DNA of 64,000 nt from Thermosipho sp. (in: thermotogales) (GCA_017656345.1 JACDNZ010000006.1:29121-93120), one strand, 5' to 3'. Counted from the stretch's first letter, positions 16,296 to 27,835 are shown. Notes: generated from the sequence alone by a model not told the origin. Made by a program: numbers and translations.

Positions 16296-18827
16296 GTGAA
16301 GAAATTCTTGGTGATTTTGTTGATTCTGATATCTTTGTTTGCGTTCTCAAAAACAACAATAATAGTTCATTATCATCGATTTGATAACAATTATGAGGGA
16401 TGGAATTTATGGATATGGCCAATGAAACCTGTGGCAATGGAAGGAAAATCTTATCAATTTACTGAAAAAGATGATTTTGGAGTTGTTGCCAAAGTGGTTT
16501 TAGATATGGATCTGGATCAGGTTGGTATTATAGTAAGACTTAACGAGTGGCAAATGAAAGATGTAGCAAAGGATAGATTTATTGATATTAAAGATGGAAA
16601 GGCGGAGGTGTGGATTTTGCAAGGTGTTGAAGAAATTTATCTATCAAAACCAGATACAAGTCCGAGAATATTTTTTGCTGCAGCAAAATCAAAAAACACA
16701 ATCGAAGCATATTTGACAAACACTATTGACACAAAAACGTTTAAGGATATAAAAGTTACAATCGATGGTGGAGAAAAAGAAGTAGTAAAAGTAGAAAAAG
16801 CTGACCCAACAGATCTTTCAGTGACAAACTATATTAGAATAACTCTAAAAGATAATCTTACCGAAGAAGATCTAAGAAAAAATGTTCAACTTCATATCAA
16901 GGGATTTAACCCTTCACCTGTATACATGCTTGACGTACTTGATGAATATTACTATGATGGTGAACTTGGATACATATACACCCCAGACTACACCATATTC
17001 CGAACCTGGTCTCCTGTTTCAAAGAGCGCAAGTGTATTGTTGTATAAAAATGGAGAAGATGAAACCCCTTACAAAGTTGTTGATATGAAATATGTTGGAA
17101 ATGGCGTCTGGGAAACAAAAATTGAAGGAAATCTAGACGGGATATTTTACAAATATAGATTTGAAAGTTACGGTAAAATTAGAGAAACTGTTGATTACTA
17201 CTCAAAGGCAGTATATAAAAACTCAGCAAAAAGTGCTGTTGTTGACCTTTCAAAAACTGATCCCAAAAACTGGAATAAAGATGTAAGACCATTCATGGAA
17301 ACGCTTGAAGATGCTATCATTTATGAAATTCACATAGCAGATATGACCGGTTTAGACAATTCAGGAGTAAAAAATAAAGCTACTTACTTAGGACTTGTTG
17401 AAGAAAATACAAAAGGTCCAGGTGGGGTAACCACTGGGCTTTCTCACCTTGTTGAACTTGGTATTACGCATGTTCACATCCTTCCAATGTTTGACTACCA
17501 TACCGGGGACGAAGCAGATAAAAACTTTGAAAAAAGCTATAACTGGGGATATGATCCTGTTCTCTTCATGGTTCCAGAAGGAAGATATTCAACAAACCCA
17601 TACGATCCATATACAAGAATTAAGGAAGTCAAGTTGATGGTTCAGAAACTTCACGAAAAGGGTATTAGAGTTATTCTTGATATGGTTTTTCCACACACTT
17701 TTGGTATAGGTGAACTCTCTCCATTCGATCAAACAGTCCCTTACTATTTTTACAGACTTGATAAAACCGGGGCATATTTGAATGAAACGGGAGTAGGAAA
17801 TGTAATTGCTTCTGAAAGACCAATGATGAGAAAGTTTATTATCGATACTCTGGTTTATTGGATAAATGAATATCATATCGATGGTTTTAGATTTGATCAG
17901 ATGGGGTTAATCGATAAAAAAACTATGACTGAACTTGAAAAAGTTGTGCATGAAATTGATCCAACAATAATTTTGTATGGTGAACCCTGGGGAGGTTGGG
18001 GAGCACCCATTAGATTTGGAAAAAATGATGTAGCAGGAACACACATTGCTGCTTTTAATGATGAATTTAGAGATGCATTAAGAGGTTCTGTATTTAACCC
18101 AACAGTAAAAGGATTTTTACTTGGAGCAATAGGAAAAGAAACAAAAATAAAAAGAGGTATTGTTGGTAGTATATATTACGACAGCAGAATCAAAAGTTTT
18201 GCGGAAGATCCAGAAGAAACAATAAACTATGTAGCATGTCATGACAATCACACGCTCTGGGATAAAAATTATCTTGCTGCAAAGGAAGATAAAAGATATG
18301 AATGGACTGATGAAATGCTTAGAAACGCACAAAAGTTAGCTGGAGCAATTATATTAACTTCACAAGGAATACCTTTCATTCATGCTGGACAGGATTTTGC
18401 AAGAACAAAAAAATTCAATGAAAATTCATATAATGCACCAATCTCTATTAATGGAATGGATTATCAAAGAAAATACGAATACCTTGATGTATTTGAATAT
18501 TACAAAGGTTTAATTAAACTTAGAAAAGAACATCCTGCATTCAGGTTAACAACTGCAGACGAAATTAAAAAACATTTAAAAATCTTCACAAGCAAAACTA
18601 GAAGAGTTGTTTCATTTATGATCACGGGAAATGCAAGAAACGATAGCTGGAAAGATATCTTGGTTATTTATAACGGTAATGTTAAATCAGTAGAATATGA
18701 ACTTCCTGAAGGAGAATGGAATATAGTTGTAAATGGTAATGTTGCCGGTACTGAAATAATTGAAAAAGTTTCAGGAAAATTAACATTAGATGGAATATCT
18801 GCTTACGTACTATACAAGAATGAGTAG
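16296..18827 (+). CDS. pulA: Type I pullulanase, secreted
   Basis: An 843-residue starch-debranching enzyme that hydrolyses alpha-1,6 links. The signal peptide occupies residues 1-18. A CBM41 starch-binding module follows ([20 protein letters not shown]). A CBM48-like domain lies near residues 205-310. The GH13 barrel contains the type I pullulanase mark YNWGYDP, the nucleophile in [12 protein letters not shown], the acid/base Glu in [10 protein letters not shown], and the stabilising Asp in [10 protein letters not shown]. The GTG start follows AAGGAGGGG. It lies downstream of mmtA: branched glucan is cut outside or at the toga and the maltodextrins are reworked inside. No terminator is evident before the next promoter. 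Confidence 0.94.
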   Translation: MKKFLVILLILISLFAFSKTTIIVHYHRFDNNYEGWNLWIWPMKPVAMEGKSYQFTEKDDFGVVAKVVLDMDLDQVGIIVRLNEWQMKDVAKDRFIDIKDGKAEVWILQGVEEIYLSKPDTSPRIFFAAAKSKNTIEAYLTNTIDTKTFKDIKVTIDGGEKEVVKVEKADPTDLSVTNYIRITLKDNLTEEDLRKNVQLHIKGFNPSPVYMLDVLDEYYYDGELGYIYTPDYTIFRTWSPVSKSASVLLYKNGEDETPYKVVDMKYVGNGVWETKIEGNLDGIFYKYRFESYGKIRETVDYYSKAVYKNSAKSAVVDLSKTDPKNWNKDVRPFMETLEDAIIYEIHIADMTGLDNSGVKNKATYLGLVEENTKGPGGVTTGLSHLVELGITHVHILPMFDYHTGDEADKNFEKSYNWGYDPVLFMVPEGRYSTNPYDPYTRIKEVKLMVQKLHEKGIRVILDMVFPHTFGIGELSPFDQTVPYYFYRLDKTGAYLNETGVGNVIASERPMMRKFIIDTLVYWINEYHIDGFRFDQMGLIDKKTMTELEKVVHEIDPTIILYGEPWGGWGAPIRFGKNDVAGTHIAAFNDEFRDALRGSVFNPTVKGFLLGAIGKETKIKRGIVGSIYYDSRIKSFAEDPEETINYVACHDNHTLWDKNYLAAKEDKRYEWTDEMLRNAQKLAGAIILTSQGIPFIHAGQDFARTKKFNENSYNAPISINGMDYQRKYEYLDVFEYYKGLIKLRKEHPAFRLTTADEIKKHLKIFTSKTRRVVSFMITGNARNDSWKDILVIYNGNVKSVEYELPEGEWNIVVNGNVAGTEIIEKVSGKLTLDGISAYVLYKNE

Positions 18828-18831
18828 TATA

Positions 18832-18840
18832 TGATATAAT
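18832..18840 (+). promoter_or_regulatory. Extended -10 promoter for the response regulator
   Basis: TGATATAAT starts five bases after the pulA stop and 43 bases before the ribosome-binding site AGGGGTG. Confidence 0.6.
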
Positions 18841-18882
18841 TGTTTAGAAATTCCTCTTTTGCATTTGAAAGGGGTGATTAGT

Positions 18883-19242
18883 ATGAGCAAAAGAAGGATA
18901 CTCGTAATTGAAGATGAAGAAAATATGAGACTTTTGATAAAAGAAGAACTGGAAGATAGTGGATATGAAGTCGTTGAAGCGAAAAGTGGGGAAGAAGGTT
19001 TAGCTAAATTCAAAGAAGAAACATTTGATCTGGTAACAGTTGACATCGAAATGCCTGGGATGAATGGCTTAGAAGTTGCGGGTAAGATAAGGGAAATGAA
19101 AAAAGATGCAAAAATAATCATTTTAACTGCTTATTCTCATTATAAAAGCGACCTGGCCTCTTGGGCAGCAGATGCTTACGTGGTTAAATCTTCAGATTTA
19201 ACTGAATTAAAAGATACAATTTCAAAGATAATTAGCAAGTAA
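18883..19242 (+). CDS. Stand-alone response regulator (receiver domain only)
   Basis: A 119-residue receiver domain with nothing attached, like CheY or Spo0F. The acidic pocket is EDE near residues 10-12, the phospho-acceptor is Asp54 in TVDIEMPGMNG, the switch Thr is in ILTAYS near 86, and the conserved Lys is in YVVKSSDL near 105. The ATG at 18883 follows AGGGGTG; an upstream in-frame TTG at 18859 has no site. No histidine kinase or chemotaxis gene is nearby. It is transcribed as a single gene, between its own promoter and a terminator. Confidence 0.9.
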   Translation: MSKRRILVIEDEENMRLLIKEELEDSGYEVVEAKSGEEGLAKFKEETFDLVTVDIEMPGMNGLEVAGKIREMKKDAKIIILTAYSHYKSDLASWAADAYVVKSSDLTELKDTISKIISK

Positions 19243-19248
19243 ATTAGT

Positions 19249-19292
19249 CCCTCCCGCAAAAACATAAAGGTGGCGGGAGGGCCACCTTTTTT
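19249..19292 (+). terminator. Terminator with two mutually exclusive hairpins
   Basis: Hairpin 1 pairs CCCTCCCGC (19249-19257) with GCGGGAGGG (19273-19281). Hairpin 2 pairs AAAGGTGGC (19266-19274) with GCCACCTTT (19281-19289) and runs into a T tract. The two share bases 19273-19281 and cannot form together. Hairpin 2 is a canonical terminator for the response regulator. A TGATAAAAT box at 19317-19325 could restart transcription for ileS. Confidence 0.75.
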
Positions 19293-19351
19293 GTTAATTT
19301 AATATATAATATATGGTGATAAAATAGATAAAAAGTTCTGGAGGTGATTGA

Positions 19352-22078
19352 ATGGATTATAAAGAAACTTTAAATTTGCCTTCCACCGAGTTTTCTATGA
19401 GAGCAAATCTTGTTAAAAAAGAACCAGAAATGTTAAAAAGATGGAAAGAAATGGATGACTATAATCTGGCACTAAAAAGCAGAGAAGGTAAACCAAAATT
19501 CATACTACATGATGGACCTCCATATGCTAATGGAAACATTCATATAGGAACAGCAACAAATAAAATTTTAAAAGATATCGTTATTAGATACAAAACCATG
19601 AGAGGATATTATTCTCCATATACTCCTGGATGGGACACACATGGTTTACCAATTGAACACAGAGTATCAGTTGAAATGGGCGAGAAAATTAAAGAAATGA
19701 CCCCTGTGGAAATAAGGCAAAAATGTAAAGAATTCGCCTTACATTTTGTTGACGTACAAAGAGAACAATTCAAAAGGCTTGGAATAAGAGGAGATTGGGA
19801 TCACCCATATCTCACATTAGATCCAAAATATGAAACACATATACTTGATATTTTTAAAACACTGGTTAAAAATGGAAACGTGTACAGAGGAAATAAACCG
19901 GTCTATTGGTGTCCGACATGTAAAACAGCCCTTGCAGAAGCTGAAGTCGAATACCATGATCATACATCTCCTTCCATTTACGTGAAATTTAAATTAGAAG
20001 AAAACACTTTTATAATAATCTGGACAACAACACCCTGGACACTTCCAGCAAATGTAGCTATAGCAGTACATCCAGAGTACGATTATGTGAAAATTAAAGT
20101 AAATAATGAATATTGGATCATTGCTGAAGGACTTTTAAATAAATTTGTTGCTGAAACAGGTATTGAATATACCGTCGTTGAAAAATTTAAAGGAAAAGAA
20201 CTTGAACATAAAAAAGCGAAACATCCATTTATCGATAGAGATTCCTTAATTGTTCTTGCAGATTACGTAACCCTAGAAGATGGTACAGGATGTGTTCATA
20301 CAGCACCCGGTCATGGTGCTGAAGACTACTTGACAGGTATTAAATATAACTTACCCGTTTTATCCCCTGTTAATGAAGATGGGGTATTTACAGAAGAAGC
20401 TGGAAAATATGCAGGAATGAAAATTTGGGACGCAAATAAAGTAATCATTGAAGATCTAGAAAAATCCGGTGCTTTAATAAAAACTGAAAAAATCGAACAC
20501 AGTTATCCCCATTGTTGGAGATGTAAAAACCCTGTTATCTTTAGAGCAACACCTCAGTGGTTTATCTCAGTCGATGCAAACAATTTAAGAGAAAAAGTTC
20601 TTGATGAAATTAAAAAAGTAGAATGGCACCCAAAATGGGGAGAAAACAGAATTACAGCAATGGTAAAAGAAAGACCAGATTGGACAATTTCAAGACAAAG
20701 AGTTTGGGGAACACCAATACCTGCAATCAAATGTTCTGATTGTGGAGAAGTTTTCTTAGATGAGAAGGTTATAGATAATTTCATAAAAATCGTTGAGGAA
20801 AAAGGAACAGATGCTTGGTTCGAACTTTCAGAAAATGAAATAATACCCGAAGATGTTAAATGTCCAAAATGTGGAGGGAGTCACTTTGTAAAAACTTATG
20901 ATACTCTTGATGTCTGGATTGACTCTGGATGTTCTTTTGAAGCTGTAATAAGATCAAAAGGCGAAAAATTCCCTGTAGATCTTTATCTTGAAGGTGACGA
21001 CCAACATAGAGGATGGTTCCAAAGCTCCATTTTCATGTCCGTTGCAAAAACTGGACAAGCACCATATAAATCTGTGGTAACTCATGGATTCATAAAAGAT
21101 GAACAAGGAAGGAAAATGAGTAAATCATTGGGAAATGTAATCGATCCAAACGAAATTGTAGATAAATTCGGCGCAGATATTTTAAGGTTATGGGTTGCAA
21201 GCATTGATTTCTTTGATAACATAAGAGTTGGTAAAAATATTATTCAACAACAGGTTGAAGTATACAAAAAAATCAGAAATACTCTCAGATATCTGTTAGG
21301 AAATCTTAGTGATTTCAATGAAGAAAATATTGTACCATATGAAAAACTTCTTCCACTTGATAAATGGGCCCTTGGAAGAATTCAATTACTAATCGAACAA
21401 GTTACCACCCATTATGAAAATTACGAATATTCAAAGGTATACAGCCTCTTGAATAGATATTGTACTGTTGAACTTAGCGCAACGTATTTGGATATTATTA
21501 AAGATAGGCTTTACGTAGAAGCAAAAGATTCAATATACAGAAGATCAGCTCAAACTGCAATGTACTTCATTTTAGAAGCATTAATTAAAATGCTTGCACC
21601 AATACTTGTATTCACTGCTGAAGAAGCTTATCAACAAAGTCCAATTAAAAAGTATGAAACCGTTCATATAGATTATTGGCCAGAAGTAAAAAAAGATTGG
21701 ATTGATGAAGAATTACTTGAAGATTTCAAAATATTACTTCTTGTAAGAGACGATGTTTTAAAAGCACTCGAAAACGCTAGAAACAACGATGTTATTGGTC
21801 ATTCACTTGACGCAAAAGTAATTTTATCCGGATTAAATGAAAATGTACAAAGTATTCTCGAAAAATACAAAGATATTCTTGAAGAATTCTTCATAGTCTC
21901 AAATGTAGAATTTGGTAAAGGAAAACTTAGAGGAGAATTCACTTCTGTATCAGTCGAAAAAGCCAAAGGAGAAAAATGTCAAAGATGTTGGAAATATCAT
22001 GAAGACACAGGAAAAGACGAGCAATTTCCAGGTGTCTGTCCAAGATGTGCTGCTGTTTTAAAAGGAGAAAGGAAATAA
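19352..22078 (+). CDS. ileS: Isoleucyl-tRNA synthetase
   Basis: A 908-residue class I synthetase charging tRNA-Ile. Catalytic marks are [13 protein letters not shown] (HIGH box) near residue 53 and [10 protein letters not shown] (KMSKS box) near 590. The CP1 editing domain shows [10 protein letters not shown] and [16 protein letters not shown]. The C-terminal zinc finger is formed by CQRC and CPRC near the end. Length and layout are those of the bacterial short-anticodon-domain type. The ATG follows GGAGGTGATTGA. A compact terminator follows the stop directly. Confidence 0.97.
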   Translation: MDYKETLNLPSTEFSMRANLVKKEPEMLKRWKEMDDYNLALKSREGKPKFILHDGPPYANGNIHIGTATNKILKDIVIRYKTMRGYYSPYTPGWDTHGLPIEHRVSVEMGEKIKEMTPVEIRQKCKEFALHFVDVQREQFKRLGIRGDWDHPYLTLDPKYETHILDIFKTLVKNGNVYRGNKPVYWCPTCKTALAEAEVEYHDHTSPSIYVKFKLEENTFIIIWTTTPWTLPANVAIAVHPEYDYVKIKVNNEYWIIAEGLLNKFVAETGIEYTVVEKFKGKELEHKKAKHPFIDRDSLIVLADYVTLEDGTGCVHTAPGHGAEDYLTGIKYNLPVLSPVNEDGVFTEEAGKYAGMKIWDANKVIIEDLEKSGALIKTEKIEHSYPHCWRCKNPVIFRATPQWFISVDANNLREKVLDEIKKVEWHPKWGENRITAMVKERPDWTISRQRVWGTPIPAIKCSDCGEVFLDEKVIDNFIKIVEEKGTDAWFELSENEIIPEDVKCPKCGGSHFVKTYDTLDVWIDSGCSFEAVIRSKGEKFPVDLYLEGDDQHRGWFQSSIFMSVAKTGQAPYKSVVTHGFIKDEQGRKMSKSLGNVIDPNEIVDKFGADILRLWVASIDFFDNIRVGKNIIQQQVEVYKKIRNTLRYLLGNLSDFNEENIVPYEKLLPLDKWALGRIQLLIEQVTTHYENYEYSKVYSLLNRYCTVELSATYLDIIKDRLYVEAKDSIYRRSAQTAMYFILEALIKMLAPILVFTAEEAYQQSPIKKYETVHIDYWPEVKKDWIDEELLEDFKILLLVRDDVLKALENARNNDVIGHSLDAKVILSGLNENVQSILEKYKDILEEFFIVSNVEFGKGKLRGEFTSVSVEKAKGEKCQRCWKYHEDTGKDEQFPGVCPRCAAVLKGERK

Positions 22079-22080
22079 AG

Positions 22081-22104
22081 TGCGGGGAATTTCCCCGCAT
22101 TTTT
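22081..22104 (+). terminator. Rho-independent terminator after ileS
   Basis: TGCGGGG and CCCCGCA pair around a 5-base loop (AATTT) followed by five T residues. It lies between the ileS stop and the next ribosome-binding site (AAGGAGG), only 14 bases before the next start codon, so it may attenuate rather than fully stop read-through. Confidence 0.8.
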
Positions 22105-22117
22105 GAAGGAGGAAAAA

Positions 22118-22624
22118 ATGAAACGCATTGCAGTCATTGGGAATTCAGGAAATATCAATGAAAATCTCAAAATACTCTGTAATGAACTTGGAAAAAAACT
22201 TGGGGAAAGATTCATCGTACTCTCAGGCGGTAGAGACGGTGTCATGGAAGAGATTGCAAAAGGTGTTAGACAGGTAAACGGACAAATAATTGGAATACTC
22301 CCTTTTGAAGAAAAAGGGAATAAATTTAATACTCTCGAAATTAAAACCGGTCTTGACTTTCAAATGAGATCGTTTGTTTTAATAAAAAGTGTGGATGCAG
22401 TTATATCAATTGGTGGTGAAATTGGAACAGCCATAGAAATATTAAGTGCTTATGCAAATAAAAAACCCATTATATTATTTAACGGAACCGGTGGTTGGAC
22501 GGATAGAATCCAAAAAGTCTTAATTGAAGGAAAATATCTTGACAACAGAAAATTATCTGAAGTTTATATAGCAAATAGCATAAATGAAGTTTTAGAAATT
22601 TTAGAAACAATATTGGGGGAATAA
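22118..22624 (+). CDS. TIGR00725/LOG-like SLOG-superfamily protein
   Basis: A 168-residue Rossmann-type protein. MKRIAVIGNSG, LSGGRDGVMEEIAKG near residue 39 and SIGGEIGTAIEI near 103 are the three nucleotide-binding glycine-rich loops of the SLOG (lysine-decarboxylase-like/DprA-like) superfamily. The PGGxGTxxE motif of true LOG cytokinin enzymes appears as GGEIGTAIE. Members hydrolyse or sense nucleotides; the exact role here is unknown. The ATG follows AAGGAGG. One base separates it from the EamA gene. Confidence 0.75.
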   Translation: MKRIAVIGNSGNINENLKILCNELGKKLGERFIVLSGGRDGVMEEIAKGVRQVNGQIIGILPFEEKGNKFNTLEIKTGLDFQMRSFVLIKSVDAVISIGGEIGTAIEILSAYANKKPIILFNGTGGWTDRIQKVLIEGKYLDNRKLSEVYIANSINEVLEILETILGE

Positions 22625-22625
22625 G

Positions 22626-23489
22626 ATGAAATATATTCCACTAATAGTTGTAACAATACTTTGGGGCCTTTCCTTTATAGCTACTAAATTTGTTGTTGGA
22701 GAAATATCTCCTCTCATTGCTGCTTTATTCAGGTTTTCAATTGCTCTGTTTGTACTTTATTTGTTTTCTCAAAAACGAAAAATTTCATTATTTAACATTC
22801 ATAAAATTCTCGCAGGTTTTTGGGGTATTACCATTTATTTCGCAGCAGAAAATTTTGCTTTGAGATTAACAAGCCCTACTAATGCAGCTATGATTGTATC
22901 CACTGCTCCGATTTGGTATGTTTTATTTACACAACTTGTTCACAAAAAAAAGACAAGGGCGGTACAATATGTCGCCTCGTTAATGGCACTTTTTGGAGTT
23001 GCCCTTGTAATTTTAAATGGAAAATTATATTTGAAAGTAAATACTCTGGGAGACCTTATTGCATTTATTGCTGCTTTTTCCTGGGTTTTTTATACCCACC
23101 ATGTTGTTAAACTAAAAGATCATTCTTCAATTACCGCTATCTTCGAAATAACTTTTTGGGGTGTTATAACTCTTATACCTTTTTCTTTACTAGAGTATTT
23201 TGTGTTTAAACCTCAAATGAATTTTAATTTTAACGCAATTTTTGGTTTAATATATCTTGGAGTATTTTGCTCAGCTCTGGGATACTTTTTGTGGAATAAA
23301 TCTATAAAAATTTTGGGAGATAGAACAACAACAAACGCTGTTTACATTATACCTGTTGTTACTGCTATCTCCGAATTATTAATATTTAAAAGATTGCCAA
23401 CATTATTATTAATTTCGGGTATAATATTAGTAGTAATTGGACTCTATGTCTTTGAGAAGTTTGAAGAAAGGGGAGAAATACATGGGTAA
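22626..23489 (+). CDS. EamA/DMT-superfamily transporter
   Basis: A 287-residue protein with ten predicted helices in two EamA repeats. The first repeat holds TILWGLSFIATKFVVGEISPLI and the second ends at LGDRTTTNAVYIIPVVTAISELLI. The PTNAAMIVSTAPIW stretch near residue 83 is typical of drug/metabolite exporters. The substrate cannot be deduced. AGGGGGAATAAG precedes the ATG. The 3' end overlaps mreB by 8 bases, so the two are likely translated together. Confidence 0.85.
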   Translation: MKYIPLIVVTILWGLSFIATKFVVGEISPLIAALFRFSIALFVLYLFSQKRKISLFNIHKILAGFWGITIYFAAENFALRLTSPTNAAMIVSTAPIWYVLFTQLVHKKKTRAVQYVASLMALFGVALVILNGKLYLKVNTLGDLIAFIAAFSWVFYTHHVVKLKDHSSITAIFEITFWGVITLIPFSLLEYFVFKPQMNFNFNAIFGLIYLGVFCSALGYFLWNKSIKILGDRTTTNAVYIIPVVTAISELLIFKRLPTLLLISGIILVVIGLYVFEKFEERGEIHG

Positions 23490-24489
23490 AAATGACTTGG
23501 GTATAGACCTTGGAACAGCTAACTTTATAGTATATCAAAAAGGAAAAGGAATAGTTCTTTATCAACCATCAGTTGTTGCAATTTCCAAGAAAACGGGAAA
23601 AATAATAGCAATTGGTGATGAAGCAAAAGAAATGCTTGGAAAGACTCCGGAAGATATTATCACAGCGGTAAGACCTATGAAAGACGGAGTTATTGCAGAC
23701 TACACAATTATCTCAGAAGTTTTAAAAATATTCATTAAAAAAGTTACAAAAGGGTTCCTGTTTAAACCAAATATGGTAATCGGTATTCCAGCAAAAACTA
23801 CAACCGTTGAAAAAAGAGCAGTTTTTGATGCAGCATTGAATGCAGGGGCTAAAAAGGTATTTGTTGTGTCAGAACCCCTTGCCGCAGCAATTGGAGCAGG
23901 AATAGATGTTACAAAACCAAAAGGAAACATGATAATAGATATTGGCGGTGGAACAACTGATATCGCTGTAATCAGCCTGGGTGGCCTTGTTGTAGGTGAT
24001 TCTATAAAGCTAGCTGGAGATTCTATGAATGATATAATTGTTAAAAGCGTTAGAAAAATTTTCGGATTAATTATAGGCGAATCAACAGCCGAAGAAATCA
24101 AGATAAAAGTAGGAAAAGCTCATCCAGATGTAGAAGATATCGAAATTGAAGTAAAAGGTAGAGATGCAGTAACAGGCTTACCAAGAGTTGATAAAATTAA
24201 CTCTCAACATGTATATGAAATGTTAAAACCCGTTATAGAAAATCTTGTATCAAAAATAAAGATAGTTTTAGAAAAAACTCCTCCAGAATTATCAGCAGAC
24301 ATTATGGAAAAAGGTATCACGCTAACCGGTGGTGGCTCATTACTCAGAGGAATTGACATGGCAATATATGATGAAATAGGTGTTACATGTAAGATTGCTG
24401 ACGATCCCATGACATGTGTTGCTAGAGGTACTGGAATTCTACTTGATGATGAAGAGCTCTTAAATCAAGTTGCAACAACATATGAATGA
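23482..24489 (+). CDS. mreB: MreB/Mbl rod-shape actin homologue
   Basis: A 335-residue bacterial actin that polymerises under the membrane and guides side-wall synthesis. The phosphate-1 loop is GIDLGTANF near residue 7, the phosphate-2 loop is IDIGGGTTDIAVIS near 153, and the adenosine motif is LTGGGSLLRGID near 283. EPLAAAIGAG near 133 is also diagnostic. The ATG at 23482 follows AAGGGGAG and lies inside the end of the EamA gene. mreC and mreD are not adjacent here. A strong bidirectional terminator follows. Confidence 0.93.
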   Translation: MGKNDLGIDLGTANFIVYQKGKGIVLYQPSVVAISKKTGKIIAIGDEAKEMLGKTPEDIITAVRPMKDGVIADYTIISEVLKIFIKKVTKGFLFKPNMVIGIPAKTTTVEKRAVFDAALNAGAKKVFVVSEPLAAAIGAGIDVTKPKGNMIIDIGGGTTDIAVISLGGLVVGDSIKLAGDSMNDIIVKSVRKIFGLIIGESTAEEIKIKVGKAHPDVEDIEIEVKGRDAVTGLPRVDKINSQHVYEMLKPVIENLVSKIKIVLEKTPPELSADIMEKGITLTGGGSLLRGIDMAIYDEIGVTCKIADDPMTCVARGTGILLDDEELLNQVATTYE

Positions 24490-24491
24490 TT

Positions 24492-24519
24492 AAAAAACTC
24501 CCCGAACGGGGAGTTTTTT
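24492..24519. terminator. Bidirectional terminator between mreB and gdhA
   Basis: AAAAAACTCCCC and GGGGAGTTTTTT are a perfect 12-base inverted repeat around GAAC. The A and T runs at both ends let it serve the convergent genes mreB and gdhA. Its right end touches the gdhA stop codon. Confidence 0.9.
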
Positions 24520-25756
24520 AAATCCATCCCCGGGCTTTCATTGCTTCGATTATTCTATTTACTGCAACAATATAAGCAGCTACTCTTGAGTTTACGCTTT
24601 TCTCCTTCATGGTTTCATATACCATATGAAATGCCTCAGTCATAACTTCATCCAACTTCTTGTGAACTTCTCTTTCTTGCCAGTAATAGCCTGTTCTATT
24701 TTGTACCCATTCAAAATACGAAACAGTAACTCCTCCAGCATTTGCAAGAACATCTGGAAGAATAAACACACCTTTTTTATACAAAATTTTATCAGCTTCT
24801 GGTGTTATTGGTCCATTTGCAAGTTCCAAAATGTACTTTGCCTTTATTTTGTCAGCATTTTCTTCAGTTATTACATTTTCAATAGCTGCCGGAATTAATA
24901 TATCTACATCTAACTCCAGAAGCTCTTCATTTGAAATATTTTTTGCACCATCAAAGTCAATAACACTTCCGGTCTTCTTTTTATGCTCAACAACAGGGCC
25001 ATATGGTAAACCCTGTGGATTATATATAGCACCTTTAGAATCAGAAACTGCCACAACATTTGCACCAACTTCACTCAAAAATCTTGCAGCAAATGACCCG
25101 GCATTTCCAAATCCTTGAACAGCTACTGTCATTCCCTTAAAGTCTTCACCTTTTACCTTTAAAGCTTCTCTTAAAACAAAGAAACCTCCACGTGCTGTTG
25201 CTGTACCTCTTCCCTGCGATCCTCCAACTATTTTCATTTTCCCGGTAATAACCCCAGGTTGGTAAGAACCAACTAATTTACTATATTCATCCATCATCCA
25301 CGACATTATCTGGGAATTCGTATATACATCAGGTGCAGGAATGTCTTGATCTACACCAATGTACTTATAAATTGCGTCAATATAGCCTCTCGAAAGCCTT
25401 TCTAGTTCACCTTTTGAAAGTTCCTTTGGATTGACCTTTATACCTCCTTTTCCTCCACCATATGGTATTCCTACTACAGCATTCTTTATTGACATCCACG
25501 CTGATAATGCCATAACTTCTTCTTTAGAAACATCTGGATGATACCTTATACCTCCCTTGGTTGGACCCAATGCATTATTATGTTGAGATCTCCATCCCTT
25601 GAATACTTTGACACTTCCATCATCCATTCTCACCGGAATAGAAACTTCAATGATTCTCAATGGATTCTTCAAAATTTCGAGAGCTCCTGAAAGTGTTTCA
25701 ATATACTTTGCTACATTTTCTAACTGTTTTAAGTAATTTTCATATGGATTTAGCAT
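24518..25756 (-). CDS. gdhA: Glutamate dehydrogenase
   Basis: A 412-residue Glu/Leu/Phe/Val dehydrogenase catalysing glutamate to 2-oxoglutarate plus ammonia. The substrate pocket and catalytic Lys are in [11 protein letters not shown] and [10 protein letters not shown]; the Asp is in DIPAPDVYT. The Rossmann fingerprint is [15 protein letters not shown] near residue 212. The length and sequence fit the thermophile hexameric type. The ATG at 25756 follows AGGGGTGAT; a longer in-frame reading to 25798 has no site. Single-gene unit with its own promoter. It links amino-acid use to nitrogen balance. Confidence 0.94.
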   Translation of the reverse strand: MLNPYENYLKQLENVAKYIETLSGALEILKNPLRIIEVSIPVRMDDGSVKVFKGWRSQHNNALGPTKGGIRYHPDVSKEEVMALSAWMSIKNAVVGIPYGGGKGGIKVNPKELSKGELERLSRGYIDAIYKYIGVDQDIPAPDVYTNSQIMSWMMDEYSKLVGSYQPGVITGKMKIVGGSQGRGTATARGGFFVLREALKVKGEDFKGMTVAVQGFGNAGSFAARFLSEVGANVVAVSDSKGAIYNPQGLPYGPVVEHKKKTGSVIDFDGAKNISNEELLELDVDILIPAAIENVITEENADKIKAKYILELANGPITPEADKILYKKGVFILPDVLANAGGVTVSYFEWVQNRTGYYWQEREVHKKLDEVMTEAFHMVYETMKEKSVNSRVAAYIVAVNRIIEAMKARGWI

Positions 25757-25789
25757 TTTTATCACCCCTATTTTTTGATTAACATTTTT

Positions 25790-25797
25790 ATTATACA
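25790..25797 (-). promoter_or_regulatory. gdhA promoter -10 region
   Basis: Minus-strand TGTATAAT (TATAAT at 25790-25795) about 34 bases before the gdhA start. Beyond it, to about 25900, I see only AT-rich intergenic sequence with no gene. Confidence 0.5.
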
Positions 25798-25900
25798 TAT
25801 AAAAATAAAATATAAAAATAATTCAAATGATTTAATTTTATATAATAAACTTAAATAATCTCCATAAATTTTTGATATTAAGTAAATATAAAGGATATTA

Positions 25901-25936
25901 AAAAAATACTCCCCACACTCACGTTGTGCGAGGAGT
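25901..25936 (-). terminator. Terminator after mnmG
   Basis: On the minus strand ACTCCTCGCACAAC and its imperfect complement GTGTGGGGAGT form a hairpin (25908-25936). It is followed by a run of seven T residues, 25 bases after the mnmG stop. Confidence 0.75.
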
Positions 25937-25960
25937 AAAAAATTACAAAGCGAGAATATA

Positions 25961-27835
25961 CTATCTTTCAAGATAACTTATTATATTCGCTATATCAGAA
26001 GGAGTCACACCAGGTATTCTCATAGCCTGTCCAATAGAACGCGGGGAAATTTTCTTTAATTTCTCTCGTGCTTCTGTTGAAAGATTTGGAACTTTGTCAA
26101 AATTAACCTTCGAAATATCAAATGATTCATATTGTTCAAATATTTTTATATCCTCCAGCATCTTTTGTATGTAACCTTCATATTTCAGCATAATCTCAAT
26201 CTGCTCGATTAACTCTGAATCGTTGATGGGGGTCGGATCCAAATCTTTTACATCCGCATACTTTATTTCTGGTCTTTTTAATATGTTATATAATTTTGTC
26301 CCTTCCTTTATGGGAGTAGATCCAAGATTCTTCAAAATATTGTTAACTGTATCCGATGCGGGAACCTTCACCTGCTTAAACCTTTCTATTTGTTCTTTAA
26401 TCCCATTTTCAAGCCTTAAAACTTTTTCATAGAACCATTTTGGAATTAATCCAACTTTATAACCATATTTAGTAAGCCTTAAGTGTGCATTATCGTGCCT
26501 TAATAAAAGTCTATACTCTGCCCTCGAGGTTAACAACCGATATGGCTCATCTACTCCTTTTGTTGTCAAATCATCAATCATAATACCAATATAGCTCTCC
26601 GATCTCCTCAAAATCAATTGTTCTCCACCAAGAATTTTCATCGCAGCATTTATCCCTGCCACAATTCCTTGCCCGGCAGCTTCTTCATATCCACTGGTAC
26701 CATTGATCTGCCCTGCAAAATATAATCCTTCAACTATTTTCGATTCTAATGTCTGAAAAAGCTGGGTTGGATCTATGTAATCATATTCAATTGCGTATGC
26801 CGGACGAACAATAACTACATTTTCGAGACCTGGTACAGTTCTTAACATCTTAATCTGAGCTGCGTACGGTAGGCTAGTAGAAAGCCCATTTAAATAATAT
26901 TCTTCAGTAAATTTTCCCTCAGGCTCAACAAATACTTGATGAGAGTCCCTACCAAACTTTATTACCTTATCCTCTATAGAAGGGCAATATCTTGGACCAA
27001 CACTATGAATTAGTTTCACTTCTCCGTACAACGGAGAATAAACAAGATAATCCCGAATGATTTTATGTGTTTCAGGATTTGTATGTGTAAGCCAGCAAGG
27101 AAAATCTTTAGGTAATATTTTTGGTTCATTAAAATGCGAAAATGCTCTGGGAACATTATCAGTATCCTGCCTTGTCATCTTTGAAAAATCTATACTACTT
27201 TTTAGTACTCTTGCAGGAGTTCCCGTTTTAAATCTTGAAAGTTTAAAACCAATTTCTTGAAGAGATTTACTTAAACCCCTTGCGGGAAAATCTCCCATTC
27301 TTCCTGCTTCCATCGTATCCCGGCCAATAAATATTTTTCCTCTTAAAAATGTTCCAGTTGTTAATATAACTGCTTTTGCCCTGTAATCTATTCCAAAAGA
27401 ATCAACCACTCCCTGTACTTTCCCTTTTTCCACTAAAATCTGCTCAACAAGTCCAAAACGTAAAATCAGATTTTTTTGAGTTTGTAGCTTTTTTTTCATA
27501 ACATGAGAATATTGATATTTATCAATCTGAGCTCTAAGTGCTCTTACTGCAGGCCCCTTTCCAGTATTAAGCATTCTTACGTTAATCATTGTCTCATCTG
27601 TTGTTTTGGCCATTTCACCACCGAGCACATCTATTTCTCTTACCACAATTCCTTTGGCAGGGCCACCAATGGCGGGATTACAAGGGGCCCATCCTACATT
27701 ATCTGGATTCGTTGTAAGTAGTAGTGTTCTTAATCCAAGTTTTGCGGGCACAAGGGCAGCTTCAATGCCTGCATGGCCACCTCCTACTACAATAACATCA
27801 AAATATCTATCGTCATCAGGTCGTTTGAAAAACAT
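25961..27835 (-). CDS. mnmG: tRNA uridine 5-carboxymethylaminomethyl modification enzyme MnmG (GidA)
   Basis: A 624-residue FAD enzyme that, with MnmE, modifies U34 of tRNAs. The FAD-binding motif [12 protein letters not shown] is near residue 15, and [10 protein letters not shown] and [11 protein letters not shown] are family signatures. The C-terminal helical domain ends in [20 protein letters not shown], the MnmE/tRNA-binding part. The ATG follows AAGGAGG. mnmE is not adjacent. The gene has its own extended -10 box (27870-27878) and terminator. Confidence 0.96.
   Translation of the reverse strand: MFFKRPDDDRYFDVIVVGGGHAGIEAALVPAKLGLRTLLLTTNPDNVGWAPCNPAIGGPAKGIVVREIDVLGGEMAKTTDETMINVRMLNTGKGPAVRALRAQIDKYQYSHVMKKKLQTQKNLILRFGLVEQILVEKGKVQGVVDSFGIDYRAKAVILTTGTFLRGKIFIGRDTMEAGRMGDFPARGLSKSLQEIGFKLSRFKTGTPARVLKSSIDFSKMTRQDTDNVPRAFSHFNEPKILPKDFPCWLTHTNPETHKIIRDYLVYSPLYGEVKLIHSVGPRYCPSIEDKVIKFGRDSHQVFVEPEGKFTEEYYLNGLSTSLPYAAQIKMLRTVPGLENVVIVRPAYAIEYDYIDPTQLFQTLESKIVEGLYFAGQINGTSGYEEAAGQGIVAGINAAMKILGGEQLILRRSESYIGIMIDDLTTKGVDEPYRLLTSRAEYRLLLRHDNAHLRLTKYGYKVGLIPKWFYEKVLRLENGIKEQIERFKQVKVPASDTVNNILKNLGSTPIKEGTKLYNILKRPEIKYADVKDLDPTPINDSELIEQIEIMLKYEGYIQKMLEDIKIFEQYESFDISKVNFDKVPNLSTEAREKLKKISPRSIGQAMRIPGVTPSDIANIISYLER

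Noticed and set aside
19249..19351. T-box or riboswitch leader for ileS
   Set aside because: No T-box sequence or specifier-loop layout is visible, the region is too short, and a promoter-like box follows the hairpins.
25768..25971. Minus-strand open frame between mnmG and gdhA
   Set aside because: It spans a terminator and the gdhA promoter and has no coding character.
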